DNA of 64,000 nt from JACCTU01 sp963700495 (lineage in GTDB: Bacteria; Actinomycetota; Thermoleophilia; Gaiellales; Gaiellaceae). The stretch is taken from assembly GCA_963700495.1 (NCBI GenBank), contig CAVOXT010000003.1, positions 597,649-661,648 of the forward strand. The letters are read 5' to 3'. Every line of letters begins with the position of its first letter. The stretch's first letter is position 1. The notes beneath the pieces were generated by a model that searched no databases, had not been told where the DNA came from, and saw nothing but the letters and a program-made list of their open reading frames with translations. A program made the position numbers and the translations under genes. This document shows, one piece after another, positions 40,386-48,917 of the stretch.

Positions 40386-40709
40386 ATGAGCGCAGGAGAT
40401 GCCATAGCTATAACGGGGATGGCCATAAGCTCCGCCGTAGGCGCTGGTGGACTATTGCTGGTCTATATGCGGGAAAAGCAGGGTAATGCCAAGTGGGCTG
40501 GGTCCCTGGAGACCGAGGTGAAGAACTGCAAGGAAGGTATAAGAAAGCTGGAGAACATCCCGCAGCAGCTGGTCTCGCTGGATGAGAGGCTGAACGGTCT
40601 CCCGGATAAACTGACCAAGATCGAAAAGAGGTTGCAGACCATTGAGGATATCTGCCCAAAGGTACATAAGTTGGGTGTGCGTGACAAAGACGAAGATTGC
40701 ACTGATTGA
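40386..40709 (+). CDS. Single-TM protein with coiled coil
   Basis: A 107-residue product: an N-terminal TM (AIAITGMAISSAVGAGGLLL) followed by a charged coiled-coil segment (NCKEGIRKLENIPQQLVSLD, RLNGLPDKLTKIEKRLQTIE). Size and layout match phage holin/XhlA-like or spanin-like lysis proteins, though no motif is decisive. A GAGGTGACAG ribosome site precedes the ATG. It is the only one of the first five ORFs of this block without the Met-rich tail. Confidence 0.6.
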   Translation: MSAGDAIAITGMAISSAVGAGGLLLVYMREKQGNAKWAGSLETEVKNCKEGIRKLENIPQQLVSLDERLNGLPDKLTKIEKRLQTIEDICPKVHKLGVRDKDEDCTD

Positions 40710-40718
40710 GGAGAAGCC

Positions 40719-41978
40719 ATGCGCTACGCTGTTATTCTCAGAGGGTTGACCCTCGATGAAGCCAAACGAAAATGCCAGGCCTATGGCGCCAGGGAGATCC
40801 TGGTGCTGCAGGCCATCAGGCAGGTAACCTGTGAACTCGATGACGATGCTTTCAGAAGGATGGCACTTGAGCCTGGCTTGATTGTTAAACCTCTGAGCAA
40901 CGTTCAAACGGCAAATATAAAGGTCCCGGTGGCTGTGGGAGCATCCTCCGAGTCAGGCTACCGGGTGAGGGACTTCTTTGATCCCTTGCTCCAGGCGCTT
41001 AATCCCCCTTTGACCGGTCAAGGGCTGACCGTAGCGGTGCTGGACTCTGGTGTAAGACAGACCCACATCGATCTGGTGGACAAGGTAGTCTACAGCGCAA
41101 GCTATGTGCCCGGAGAGGGCGCTGAAGACCAGTTCAACCATGGCACAACAGTTGCCTTTGTGGTGTTGGAGGCCTCGCCTGGCGCAGCCATCATGGACAT
41201 CAAGGTGATCGATAAGACTGGCGTGGGCAATGCCGAAGGGGTGGTGGCGGGTATCGATGAAGTATGTCGCCTGGTGGAGCTGGCCAGGTCGAAGAATCTG
41301 CCCCTGACCGACCCTATGTATCCCAATGTGATAAACATGTCCTTCGGTGCTGAGGATGAAGGTGATCCCAATGAGCCGATGCGGGTAGCAGCCAGAACAG
41401 CGGTTGAGGAGTATGGACTGGACGTGATTGCTGCTGCAGGCAACACCGGCCCGGGGATGTCCACCGTGCTGTCACCGGCGGTAGATCCCAAAGTGCTGGC
41501 GGTGGGCGGTGTGCGCAGCGATGAGTTCACTGTATGGGAGAACTCAGGCCGGGGTCCCACCAACGGGGCCATAATCAAACCCGACGTGGTGTACTGGGCC
41601 ACAGATATCCTGGGAGCCTCCGCTGAAAACGACAACGCCTACGTGTCTAAAAGCGGCACCAGCTTTGCTGCCCCGGTGGCCAGCGGTGCTATCGGCCCGG
41701 TCTGGGAGGTGGTAAGGAGGGTGTACGGTCAGAACTACAGAGCATTGTGGAACGACATCCTGCCAGCGATCCCGGCATATTGCATCAAGCCGGAGAGCGC
41801 GCCTCTGAGCAAGGATAACAGCTATGGCTATGGACTGTTAGCAATGGGTCCCATGGTGACCAAAATACTTCGTCAGAGCTCCAGCACCGACATCACCGGC
41901 ATGATGATGCCCATGATGGGGCTGGGCATGTTTGCCATGATGACCATGGGCCTGATGAGAGGGTTTAGGAATGCCTGA
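40719..41978 (+). CDS. Subtilisin-like serine protease with Met-rich C-terminal tail
   Basis: A 419-residue S8 protease with a complete triad: Asp109 (VAVLDSGV), His141 (FNHGTTVAF) and Ser315 (KSGTSFAAPVASG), plus the oxyanion Asn in AAAGNTGPG. Residues 1-70 look like a propeptide (MRYAVILRGLTLDEAKRKCQ). There is no signal peptide. The end, STDITGMMMPMMGLGMFAMM followed by TMGLMRGFRNA, is the same Met-rich tail found on its neighbours. A protease in this array could process the other proteins of the cluster. GGAGAAGCC precedes the ATG. Confidence 0.85.
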   Translation: MRYAVILRGLTLDEAKRKCQAYGAREILVLQAIRQVTCELDDDAFRRMALEPGLIVKPLSNVQTANIKVPVAVGASSESGYRVRDFFDPLLQALNPPLTGQGLTVAVLDSGVRQTHIDLVDKVVYSASYVPGEGAEDQFNHGTTVAFVVLEASPGAAIMDIKVIDKTGVGNAEGVVAGIDEVCRLVELARSKNLPLTDPMYPNVINMSFGAEDEGDPNEPMRVAARTAVEEYGLDVIAAAGNTGPGMSTVLSPAVDPKVLAVGGVRSDEFTVWENSGRGPTNGAIIKPDVVYWATDILGASAENDNAYVSKSGTSFAAPVASGAIGPVWEVVRRVYGQNYRALWNDILPAIPAYCIKPESAPLSKDNSYGYGLLAMGPMVTKILRQSSSTDITGMMMPMMGLGMFAMMTMGLMRGFRNA

Positions 41979-42489
41979 CCTGGTAGGCCAGTATGGTGAT
42001 TTATTTATAGACCTGCCGCCGACCATTGCCTATGCCCCCGGCACGGAGCTGGTCTGTGACATATATGTGGCTAATCCCACGGATGTTGATCGGGAATACA
42101 TGATGATGATCACAGTAGCTACTGTAGAAGGTAAAGCGCTGGCGGAATATCCGATCAAAGTGGATAACGGCTTGCGGTTTGTGGTGGAAGCGCACAACGT
42201 CCTGGGACTGCCCGGCGCTATAGCCTGTGAGTACACCGATGCGGTGGCCACCTTCAATTTATATGAGAGGGAGTTCGGCGGTATCACTGATAGCACATCG
42301 GTGGTCCTGGTTTCAGCGGGCACTGACTTATCTACACCGGCACCTGCGCTGCCATTCCTGCCGGCACCGTCAACCACTACACCGGGATTCGACTGGTCGG
42401 GGATCATCGGTATTATGGCCATGGCCATGATGATGGGGATGATGATAACCATGACACGCGGTATGTTCGGAGAGAAACAACGTGAATGA
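41971..42489 (+). CDS. 172-residue beta-sandwich-like protein with Met-rich C-terminal tail
   Basis: Overlaps the protease gene by eight bases. The first 110 residues look like an Ig-type beta-sandwich (LFIDLPPTIAYAPGTELVCD, MMMITVATVEGKALAEYPIK, AIACEYTDAVATFNLYEREF). A Pro/Thr linker (LSTPAPALPFLPAPSTTTPG) leads to the tail GIIGIMAMAMMMGMMITMTR. Domain, flexible linker and tail suggests a surface or particle-anchored protein. No known family. Confidence 0.6.
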   Translation: MPDLVGQYGDLFIDLPPTIAYAPGTELVCDIYVANPTDVDREYMMMITVATVEGKALAEYPIKVDNGLRFVVEAHNVLGLPGAIACEYTDAVATFNLYEREFGGITDSTSVVLVSAGTDLSTPAPALPFLPAPSTTTPGFDWSGIIGIMAMAMMMGMMITMTRGMFGEKQRE

Positions 42490-42592
42490 GGCCCAGTTCT
42501 ACCGCTCAAAGGTCAAGCCCCCAGGGATAAGCTATTTAGAGCAGCTCCTGAAGGAGCTGAAAGATATGCTGGCCGGGGCAGGTATCGCCTGA
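42482..42592 (+). CDS. 36-residue micro-ORF
   Basis: GTG 42482 overlaps the end of the preceding gene and encodes VNEAQFYRSKVKPPGISYLE then QLLKELKDMLAGAGIA, a predicted amphipathic helix. GGAGAGAAACAAC before it can act as a ribosome site. Its tight packing between genes supports it; its size does not. Confidence 0.4.
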   Translation: MNEAQFYRSKVKPPGISYLEQLLKELKDMLAGAGIA

Positions 42593-42618
42593 GTACCCTG
42601 CTGCAGCAGCACCCGCCG

Positions 42619-43182
42619 ATGGAGTCTAACCTGGCCGCCGTTCTCAGGAGACTGCATGATGACCTGGGTGATCCCAGCGGTGACACCCTGGCCAGCCTGA
42701 CGGCCAAGCTGGGCGATATCGCCCGTTCATTGGACCTGATCCTGGGATCTCGCTGGGATGCCGGCGGCGATCTTGGTACAGATATCAGCAATATCCTGGC
42801 TGCTATGGGCGTGGCTACCGGAGTTCTCCTGGAGCAGCCCGGTACTGCCATCAACATCAACGCCGTGGCTGCAGCCGAAACAGACATTCTCAATTTAGCT
42901 GATGCTAATACCAGTTATTTAGTGCGCCATCTGCGTCTCAAGTGCGCCAATCCGGGAGCCAACACGGTGGCAATATGGCTCTATGAGATGGTGAACAACG
43001 TGCTGATAGTGGTGGACACCTTTGTGATCAATGCCGCCAACTTCGGCACCTATCACAGCTTGATGGATATGTTCGGACTCCCCTGCCTGGCAGGAGACAG
43101 ACTCCAGATTACAGCCCGGGCTTCCGCAGGAGGGCCTTACGCTGTAACCGGTCAATATTCGTATGCCAAGACAACCTGGTAG
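42619..43182 (+). CDS. Hypothetical structural-type protein
   Basis: A 187-residue product: a helical N-terminus (VLRRLHDDLGDPSGDTLASL, KLGDIARSLDLILGSRWDAG) and a beta-rich C-terminal half (LVRHLRLKCANPGANTVAIW, RLQITARASAGGPYAVTGQY). The C-terminal part resembles small jelly-roll or head-fibre modules in phages by appearance only. There is no Met-rich tail, signal peptide or TM. Confidence 0.5.
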   Translation: MESNLAAVLRRLHDDLGDPSGDTLASLTAKLGDIARSLDLILGSRWDAGGDLGTDISNILAAMGVATGVLLEQPGTAININAVAAAETDILNLADANTSYLVRHLRLKCANPGANTVAIWLYEMVNNVLIVVDTFVINAANFGTYHSLMDMFGLPCLAGDRLQITARASAGGPYAVTGQYSYAKTTW

Positions 43183-43191
43183 GAGCGGTTG

Positions 43192-43639
43192 ATGCCTAAC
43201 TGGGTGAAAAACATGATGGACTATATGGCGGCAGTCAAGACCCAGACGGATAAGCTGAAGGGCAATGCCCCCATTGAAAGTGCTGTCTCGGCCAACTGGC
43301 AGTCCGGAGTGGCTACCTCCGGTGAGGCAGGGGCCGACCTGGTCGTCTTCGGAGTTGACGGCTCCAGGAAGAAGCTGCATTCGCTGGTGGTAGGAGTGGC
43401 CGCTCTCACAGTGGGCGCCAAGGTCAGCATAAGGATGTATAAAACGGTCAACGGTGTGGAGCAGAAGATTTACCCGCCCATGCCACAGACTTTCACCATA
43501 GGCACGGTGGCTCCGGGGATATGGGTAGTCAACGGCACGGTAGAGATCGACCAGTCGGTGAGGGTGGAGTGCCAGAGCGACAACGCAGGCAGACAACGGC
43601 AAGGCTATTACTTACAGCATCGACCTGGAGGATATGTGA
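43192..43639 (+). CDS. Hypothetical structural-type protein, frameshifted
   Basis: ATG 43192 follows TAGGAGCGGTTG. Product: MPNWVKNMMDYMAAVKTQTD, then a beta-rich region (KKLHSLVVGVAALTVGAKVS, GTVEIDQSVRVECQSDNA). One extra base near 43590 throws the frame into the next gene. With it removed the end reads ADNGKAITYSIDLEDM and stops at TGA 43637-43639, overlapping the next ATG. About 148 residues. The C-terminal half is similar in style to the preceding protein. Confidence 0.5.
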
Positions 43640-43917
43640 TGGGTATCCTTTACGGCAACTCCAGCTCTGTGCTGGCCATATCGCAGGGCGTCACCAGGCT
43701 CTCCGAGCTTCAGATAGACGCTGACAAGGACTGGAACGGCTTCGGCATCACCAATCTGAAAGAGTTGGCGGCAGGCATGAGCAAAGGCGATATCCTGGCG
43801 CACAATGGCAGCCTGCTGGTCAAGGTTTCACCGGGGAATATATCGGAGGAGCTGACCTCCCAGGGACCTGGCAGCATGCCGGCCTGGGCTCCGCCACCAA
43901 ATCCATTTGGACCGTAG
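43639..43917 (+). CDS. Small protein carrying the IDADKDW module
   Basis: A 92-residue product, MGILYGNSSSVLAISQGVTR, then a module LSELQIDADKDWNGFGITNL / KELAAGMSKGDILAHNGSLL and a Pro-rich tail. The module is repeated at the start of the next gene. The ATG overlaps the preceding stop (TGATG). The module may be a docking or trimerisation element, as in phage fibre or baseplate proteins; inference. Confidence 0.55.
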   Translation: MGILYGNSSSVLAISQGVTRLSELQIDADKDWNGFGITNLKELAAGMSKGDILAHNGSLLVKVSPGNISEELTSQGPGSMPAWAPPPNPFGP

Positions 43918-43924
43918 GAGAGCG

Positions 43925-45215
43925 ATGTCTATTCTGATCGCACCACCTATCATCGATAAGCTGTCACAGCTGACCATAGATGCTGATAAGGACTGGGCCG
44001 GTAAAGGTATTACCAACATCAAGCAGGTGGCAGCCGGAATGGCTATAGGAGATATCCTCCAGCACAATGGGGCTATACTGGAGCGCCTGGCTCCGGGGAC
44101 CGTCCATTATGTGCTGACCTCCGCCGGTCCGCTCAATCCTGTGGTGTATGCCCCCGGCGGTATGTACTACAACAGATACCTGCCGGCTAACATAGCCCTG
44201 TCTAAAATCGCCGGTCTTTTTGTCCCCGGTAAAGCAAAATCACTCAACTTGCCCCTGGCCACCGTGATCCGTAAAGACGGTGACACGTTAGTACAGCGAC
44301 TCAGCCCGGCAATAGCCCTGGCCAAATCAAGCGGTGTATTCACCCCGGACCAGGCCGGTAGCAAGAATATTTCTCTAAATCGGGCTCTGGGTCTGACTAT
44401 CCCTGTTACCGGGGCTGCCCTGGATGATGGCGGAGTGGTCACCGACTATACCACACAGCAAAAATCAGGACCAGCCAAAGACCAGAGCTATACCGCGGGG
44501 GAAGATAACGAAAAGAATATAGCCGGTGGTAATAACTGGGAGGCCCAGACCTTTACCACGGTATCAGCCGGCTTGTTCCGCCATGTGATACTAAAGATTT
44601 ATCGCAATCCGGGCAACTGGCCGGGAAACACCACCGTCTCCATAAAAGCAACTGACGGTAATGGCCATCCCACCGGCGCTGACCTTTGCTCTCTGACATT
44701 TGACAGCAGCTATATAACCGATATCTCGCCAGGTGTTTATTACAAGATTATCTTCACCACCTCCGGCCAGCCGCAGTGCGGCCACCAAGTATGCCATTGT
44801 GGTTAGGACCGCCGCCACAGGGCTCAGGTGGAGAGCAGATGTTACCTCTCCTGGCTATGCTGGCGGTAACCGGGAGTACAGCAGCACTGCAGGTGGTAGC
44901 TGGACAACAGATACCGGCTGTGACTTTATGTTTGAGGAGTACTTCACCACCAATGATGTGGTGTTGCTTCCAGCAGCTCCTCTTCAGGTAAACGATGCTT
45001 TCTACTGGGGATTCACACAACCATTTGATGCCATTCTTCAGGATGTGGGCACTGCGGGGGCAGGTACTTATGTCCTGGCCTATGAATATTCCAAAGGAGC
45101 TGGTGTCTGGGCTAACTGTGTTGACCTGGTGGATGGTACCAATAAGTTTCAGACCCTGTATACAGATGAAATCAGTCATTCAAAGCAGCTCGATTGGGCT
45201 ACGGACACCGTATCA
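43925..45215 (+). CDS. Fibre-like protein with N-terminal IDADKDW module, frameshifted and cut by junction
   Basis: ATG 43925 follows TAGGAGAGCG. Residues 1-70 hold the second copy of the module (LTIDADKDWAGKGITNIKQV, GDILQHNGAILERLAPGTVH). Repeating units follow (LPANIALSKIAGLFVPGKAK, LSPAIALAKSSGVFTPDQAG), then a beta-rich domain (NNWEAQTFTTVSAGLFRHVI). One extra C near 44770 (CCG-C-AGT) shifts the frame, and the protein continues SAATKYAIVVRTAATGLRWR to LDWATDTV, where the junction cuts it. The end of this domain resembles carbohydrate-binding or receptor-binding lectin-like folds only in style. Confidence 0.55.
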
Positions 45216-45220
45216 GAACC
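45210..45220. other. Junction B/C: abrupt change of DNA type inside two genes
   Basis: The fibre-like gene of the low-GC block ends and a 3'-truncated tetR gene on the other strand begins. GC content jumps back up. No repeat, IS or att-like sequence is seen. Confidence 0.8.
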
Positions 45221-45335
45221 CGGCTGGGCCGTGCTTGGCGATCAGATCGAGCGCCGCGCGCACCAGATCCTCGCGCAGGTTGCCGTGATGATAGCCGCGC
45301 GCGTGGCGCGGTCCGCGATCCCTCGACCAGCTCAT
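45216..45335 (-). CDS. TetR-family regulator, N-terminal 40 residues only
   Basis: Reads MSWSRDRGPRHARGYHHGNL then REDLVRAALDLIAKHGPAGF, the start of a TetR helix-turn-helix domain (YHHGNLREDLVRAAL is typical). The remainder, including the recognition helix, is lost at the junction. It is divergent from the helicase gene, and a palindrome overlaps its start codon. Confidence 0.75.
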
Positions 45336-45352
45336 GTAAAGGGTTTTTACAT
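45334..45352. promoter_or_regulatory. Palindromic candidate TetR operator
   Basis: Perfect 7-bp inverted repeat ATGTAAA-GGGTT-TTTACAT overlapping the tetR start codon. This AT-rich palindrome in very GC-rich DNA is the size and place expected for an autoregulatory TetR operator. Confidence 0.6.
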
Positions 45353-45360
45353 CAGATCCG

Positions 45361-45425
45361 CGACTCGGCGCAGCGGCGATGGGGCGGGGGTGGTCCGCGG
45401 TCCGATCGCTCCAAGCGCCGAGTCG
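45361..45425. repeat. 11-bp inverted repeat with 43-bp spacer
   Basis: CGACTCGGCGC (45361-45371) pairs perfectly with GCGCCGAGTCG (45415-45425), between the operator and the helicase gene. It could form a leader hairpin. Confidence 0.35.
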
Positions 45426-45471
45426 CCCGCGCGAGTGGTCCCCGCGACCGATAGCGCGCTAAGTAGGAGGC

Positions 45472-47932
45472 ATGGCTCAGGTCCCGTCGGGCCCCCGCGT
45501 CACCGCCGTCCTCGGTCCCACCAACACCGGCAAGACCTATCTCGCCATCGAGCGCATGCTCGGCCACGCCTCGGGCATGATCGGCTTTCCGCTGCGCCTG
45601 CTGGCGCGCGAGAACTACGACCGCGTCGTGCGCCTCAAGGGCGAGCACCAGGCGGCGCTGATCACCGGCGAGGAGAAGATCGTCCCGCCCACGGCGCGCT
45701 ACTTCTGCTGCACCGTCGAGTCCATGCCGCTCGACCGGCCGGTCGAGTTCCTCGCCGTCGACGAGATCCAGCTCGCCGCCGATCGCGAGCGCGGCCACAT
45801 CTTCACCGACCGGCTGCTGCACGCGCGCGGCATCGCGCGAGACCATGCTCCTCGGCGCCGAGACGATCCGGCCGCTGCTGCGCCGCCTGGTGCCGGAGGC
45901 CGAGATCGTCACCGCGGCCGCGCTTCTCGCACGCTCACCTATACCGGCGCGAAGAAGATCACGCGCCTGCCGCGCCGCACCGCCGTCGTCGCCTTCTCGG
46001 CCGACGAGGTCTACGCGATGGCCGAGCTGCTGCGCCGCCAGCGCGGCGGCACCGCGGTGGTGATGGGCGCGCTCAGCCCGCGCACGCGCAACGCCCAGGT
46101 CGCGCTCTACCAGTCGGGCGAGGTCGACTATCTGGTCGCGACCGACGCGATCGGCATGGGCCTCAACATGGACGTCGACCATGTCGCCTTCGCCGGCGCT
46201 GGTGAAGTTCGACGGCGAGGCGCCGCGCCGCCTCGACGCCGCCGAGATGGCGCAGATCGCCGGCCGCGCCGGGCGCCACATGAACGACGGCACGTTCGGC
46301 GTCACCGGCGACGTGCGAGCCGCTCGAGCCCGAGCTGGTCGACGCGCTCGAGGAGCACCGGTTCGAGCCGCTGCGCGCGCTGCGCTGGCGCAACGCCGAT
46401 CTCGATTTTTCCGCGCCGCGCGGCGCTGCTCGCCTCGCTCGACGCGCCGCCGCCGATGTCGGGGCTGATCCCGGCGCGCGACGCCGACGACCAGCTCGCG
46501 CTCGCGCAGATGGTCGGCGATCCGGATTGCGCCGCGCGCGCGGATTCGCCGCGAGGCGGTGCGGCTGCTGTGGGACGTGTGCCAGATCCCCGATTTCCGC
46601 AAGACCATGACCGACGCGCATGCCCGGCTGCTTGAAGCGCATCTGGCTCCATCTGCGCGGGACCGGACGGGCGCATCCCCGCCGACTGGGCGGCGGACCA
46701 GATGGCGCGGCTCGACCGCATCGAGGGCGACATCGACACGCTGACCACGCGCATCGCCCATGTGCGCACCTGGACCTACATCTCGCACTCGCGCCGGCTG
46801 GATGGACGACGCGCGCCATTGGCAGGAGCGCGCGCGCGCGATCGAGGACCGGCTGTCCGACGCGCTGCACGACCGGCTGACCCAGCGCTTCGTCGACCGC
46901 CGCACCGCCGGACTGACGCGGCTCAAGGACAAGGAGCAGCTCGACGCCTGGTCGTCGCTGCGACCGGCGAGGTGGAGGTCGAAGGGCATTACGTCGGCCG
47001 GCTCGACGGGTTCCGCTTCGCGCCCGACGTCACCGCGTCGGGCGACGACACGCCGCGCGCTGCTCGCCGCGGCCAACCGCGCGCTCACGGGCGAGATCGC
47101 GGCCCGGGTGCGCGCGCCTGGTCGAAGCTCGCGCGACGACGCTTTCACGCTGGGCGACGATGGGCGCATCTCCTGGCGCGGCGCCGTCGGTGGCGCGGCT
47201 CGTGCACGGCGCGCGCGCGCTCGCGCCCGGCCGTCGAGGTGCTCGACAGCGCGTTCCTCTCGGCGGCCGACCGCGAGGCGATCGGCGTCGCCGCTCGCGG
47301 CGTGGATGGACGCGCAGCTCGGGCGCGTCCTCGCGGCGCTCGTGGTGCTCGAGCGCGCGCCTCGCTGTCGGGTCCGGCGCGCGGCCTCGCCTATCAGCTC
47401 GTCGAGGCGCTCGGCACCGTCGCGCGCGGGCCGCGCGCTTGAAGCCGCCGGTCGGCTGACCCGCACCGATCGCGAGGCGCTGCGACGCTGCGGCGTGCGT
47501 ATCGGCTTCGCGACGCTTTACCTGCCCGGCGTTGCTCAAGCCCGCCGCCGGTGCGGTTGCGCGCGACTCCTGTGGTCGACGTGGACGAGCGCGGTGTCGT
47601 GCAGCCCGCGCCGGCGCCGGGCTGCAACTCGGTCAGGATCGACCCCGACGCCGATGAGACGTTCTACGAGGCGGTGGGCTATCCGGTCGTCGCCGGTCGC
47701 GCGGTGCGCGCCGACATGCTGGAGCGCATCGACGGGCGCTGCGCCGCGGCCCGCCGCGGCGACGGCCGCGCACCGTGGCCGCAGGTCATGTCCTCGGCGG
47801 ACTGAACGCCGAGGATGCGGCCGACGCTCGTCGCCGCCATGAGGAGCGGCCGCCGCGTCGCGCACCGCGTCGCGAAGGAGCGGCGTCGAAGGCGGCGCCT
47901 TCTCCAAGCTGCGCGAGCTAGGGGTGTCATGA
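45472..47932 (+). CDS. Suv3-type DEAD-like helicase, heavily frameshifted
   Basis: After GTAGGAGGC the protein starts MAQVPSGPRVTAVLGPTNTG with Walker A GPTNTGKTY, then FPLRLLARENYDR, LITGEEKIVPPTARYFCCTV and Walker B FLAVDEIQLAAD. After shifts near 45840 and 45930: SADEVYAMAELLRRQRGGTA, YLVATDAIGMGLNMDVDHV, and motif VI QIAGRAGRHMNDGTFG. The C-terminal region has at least six more shifts and ends GAFSKLRELGVS at TGA 47930-47932. Repaired length is about 820 residues. This is the alphaproteobacterial relative of mitochondrial Suv3 RNA helicase, usually next to an S4-domain gene, fdxA and carD, as here. Confidence 0.85.
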
Positions 47933-48291
47933 GCGACGCGCAGCGGCTCGACAAGTTCATGTTCCAGGCACGTTTCGTGAAGAGCCGCGCGCTGGCCAGC
48001 AAGCTGTGGAGGAAGGTCGCGTGCGCGTCGACGGCGTTCCGGTGGCAAGCGCGCACCACCAAGTACGGCCGGGCGACGTGCTCACCTTTCCCCAGGGGCG
48101 CGCGATCCGCGTGGTCAAGGTGCTGGCGCTGCCGTCACGGCGCGGACCGGCGCCGGAGGCCGCGCAAGCTGTACGAAGATCTGTTCCCGGAGGGCGCCGT
48201 TACGTCCGCTTGCGCACCCTCAGGCCCTATGCTAACGGAACCGGGAGCGCGCGCAGAAACGCCCGGCGAAAAACGCGCCGTCGAAGGTTGA
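47929..48291 (+). CDS. S4-domain RNA-binding protein (Hsp15-like), frameshifted
   Basis: MSDAQRLDKFMFQARFVKSR then, after one shift near 48005, VEEGRVRVDGVPVASAHHQV and RPGDVLTFPQGRAIRVVKVL, an S4 domain. It shifts again near 48165 to reach KLYEDLFPEG. The exact C-terminus is uncertain; TGA 48289-48291 is one option. The ATG overlaps the helicase stop. Hsp15-like proteins bind stalled 50S subunits. Confidence 0.75.
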   Translation: MSDAQRLDKFMFQARFVKSRALASKLWRKVACASTAFRWQARTTKYGRATCSPFPRGARSAWSRCWRCRHGADRRRRPRKLYEDLFPEGAVTSACAPSGPMLTEPGARAETPGEKRAVEG

Positions 48292-48307
48292 GCGAAGAGG
48301 AATCGGT

Positions 48308-48645
48308 ATGACCTACGTCGTCAACGAAGCCTGCATCAAGTGCAAATACATGGATTGCGTCGAGGTCTGCCCGGTCGACTGTTTCTACGAAGGCGAGAAT
48401 ATGCTCGTCATTCACCCCGACGAATGCATCGATTGCGGCGTGTGCGAGCCGGAATGCCCGGTCGAGGCGATCCGCCCGGATTCGGACGATGTGTCGGTGA
48501 AGTTCCTCGAGATCAATCGGCAATATGCCGAGACCTGGCCGAATATCACCCGCAAGGGAGAGCCGCCCGCCGACGGTGACGACTGGAAGGACAAGGCGAA
48601 CAAGTTCGAGGAACGGACTTTAGTCCTAATCCGGCGCCGCGCTGA
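48308..48645 (+). CDS. fdxA: Seven-iron ferredoxin, 3' end frameshifted
   Basis: MTYVVNEACIKCKYMDCVEV with Cys9, 17, 21, 40, 43, 46 and 50 positioned as in [3Fe-4S]/[4Fe-4S] FdxA. The C-terminal helix follows (PDSDDVSVKFLEINRQYAET). Near 48615 the frame slips; with repair the end is FSPNPAPR at TGA 48643-48645, giving the usual length of about 112 residues. The unrepaired frame runs on to 48742 without homology. AGAGGAATCGGT precedes the ATG. Confidence 0.9.
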
Positions 48646-48655
48646 AACGCGGCGC
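48634..48655 (+). terminator. Hairpin overlapping the fdxA stop
   Basis: GCGCCGCG-CTGAAA-CGCGGCGC is a perfect 8-bp stem with 6-nt loop containing the fdxA TGA. No T-run follows, so termination strength is unclear. Confidence 0.5.
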
Positions 48656-48719
48656 GTCAGCCAAGTTCGTGACCGGCAAAGCACGGCAGGGACCTGGATT
48701 CTCGCCAGTTTCTCGTCCT

Positions 48720-48917
48720 ATTTCAATAAAGCCTGTCCATAACCCCACGATTGTGTTATGTTAATTGGGAATGGTCATAGGCGCTCGCCCGATCTGGTTA
48801 AGGATCGTAACGGCGCTTCAAACAGGGTCGGTTCGGGGCCGAAAGGGCCCCCCGGTGGGCAAGGCGCAGCAAAACGCCACTTGTCCAGGGCCGACGATTG
48901 TTGTCGAGAGACGAGAG
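48720..48917 (+). promoter_or_regulatory. AT-rich leader/promoter region of carD
   Basis: The stretch around CCACGATTGTGTTATGTTAATTGG (about 48745-48770) is the most AT-rich DNA nearby and includes a TATGTT -10-like box. No ORF here is convincing. Transcription of carD probably starts near 48,775, leaving a long 5' leader. Confidence 0.4.

Noticed and set aside
39743..45220. Intact prophage integrated in a host chromosome
   Set aside because: The two flanks come from different phyla-like backgrounds and no integrase, att repeats or tRNA target is seen; a chimera fits better.
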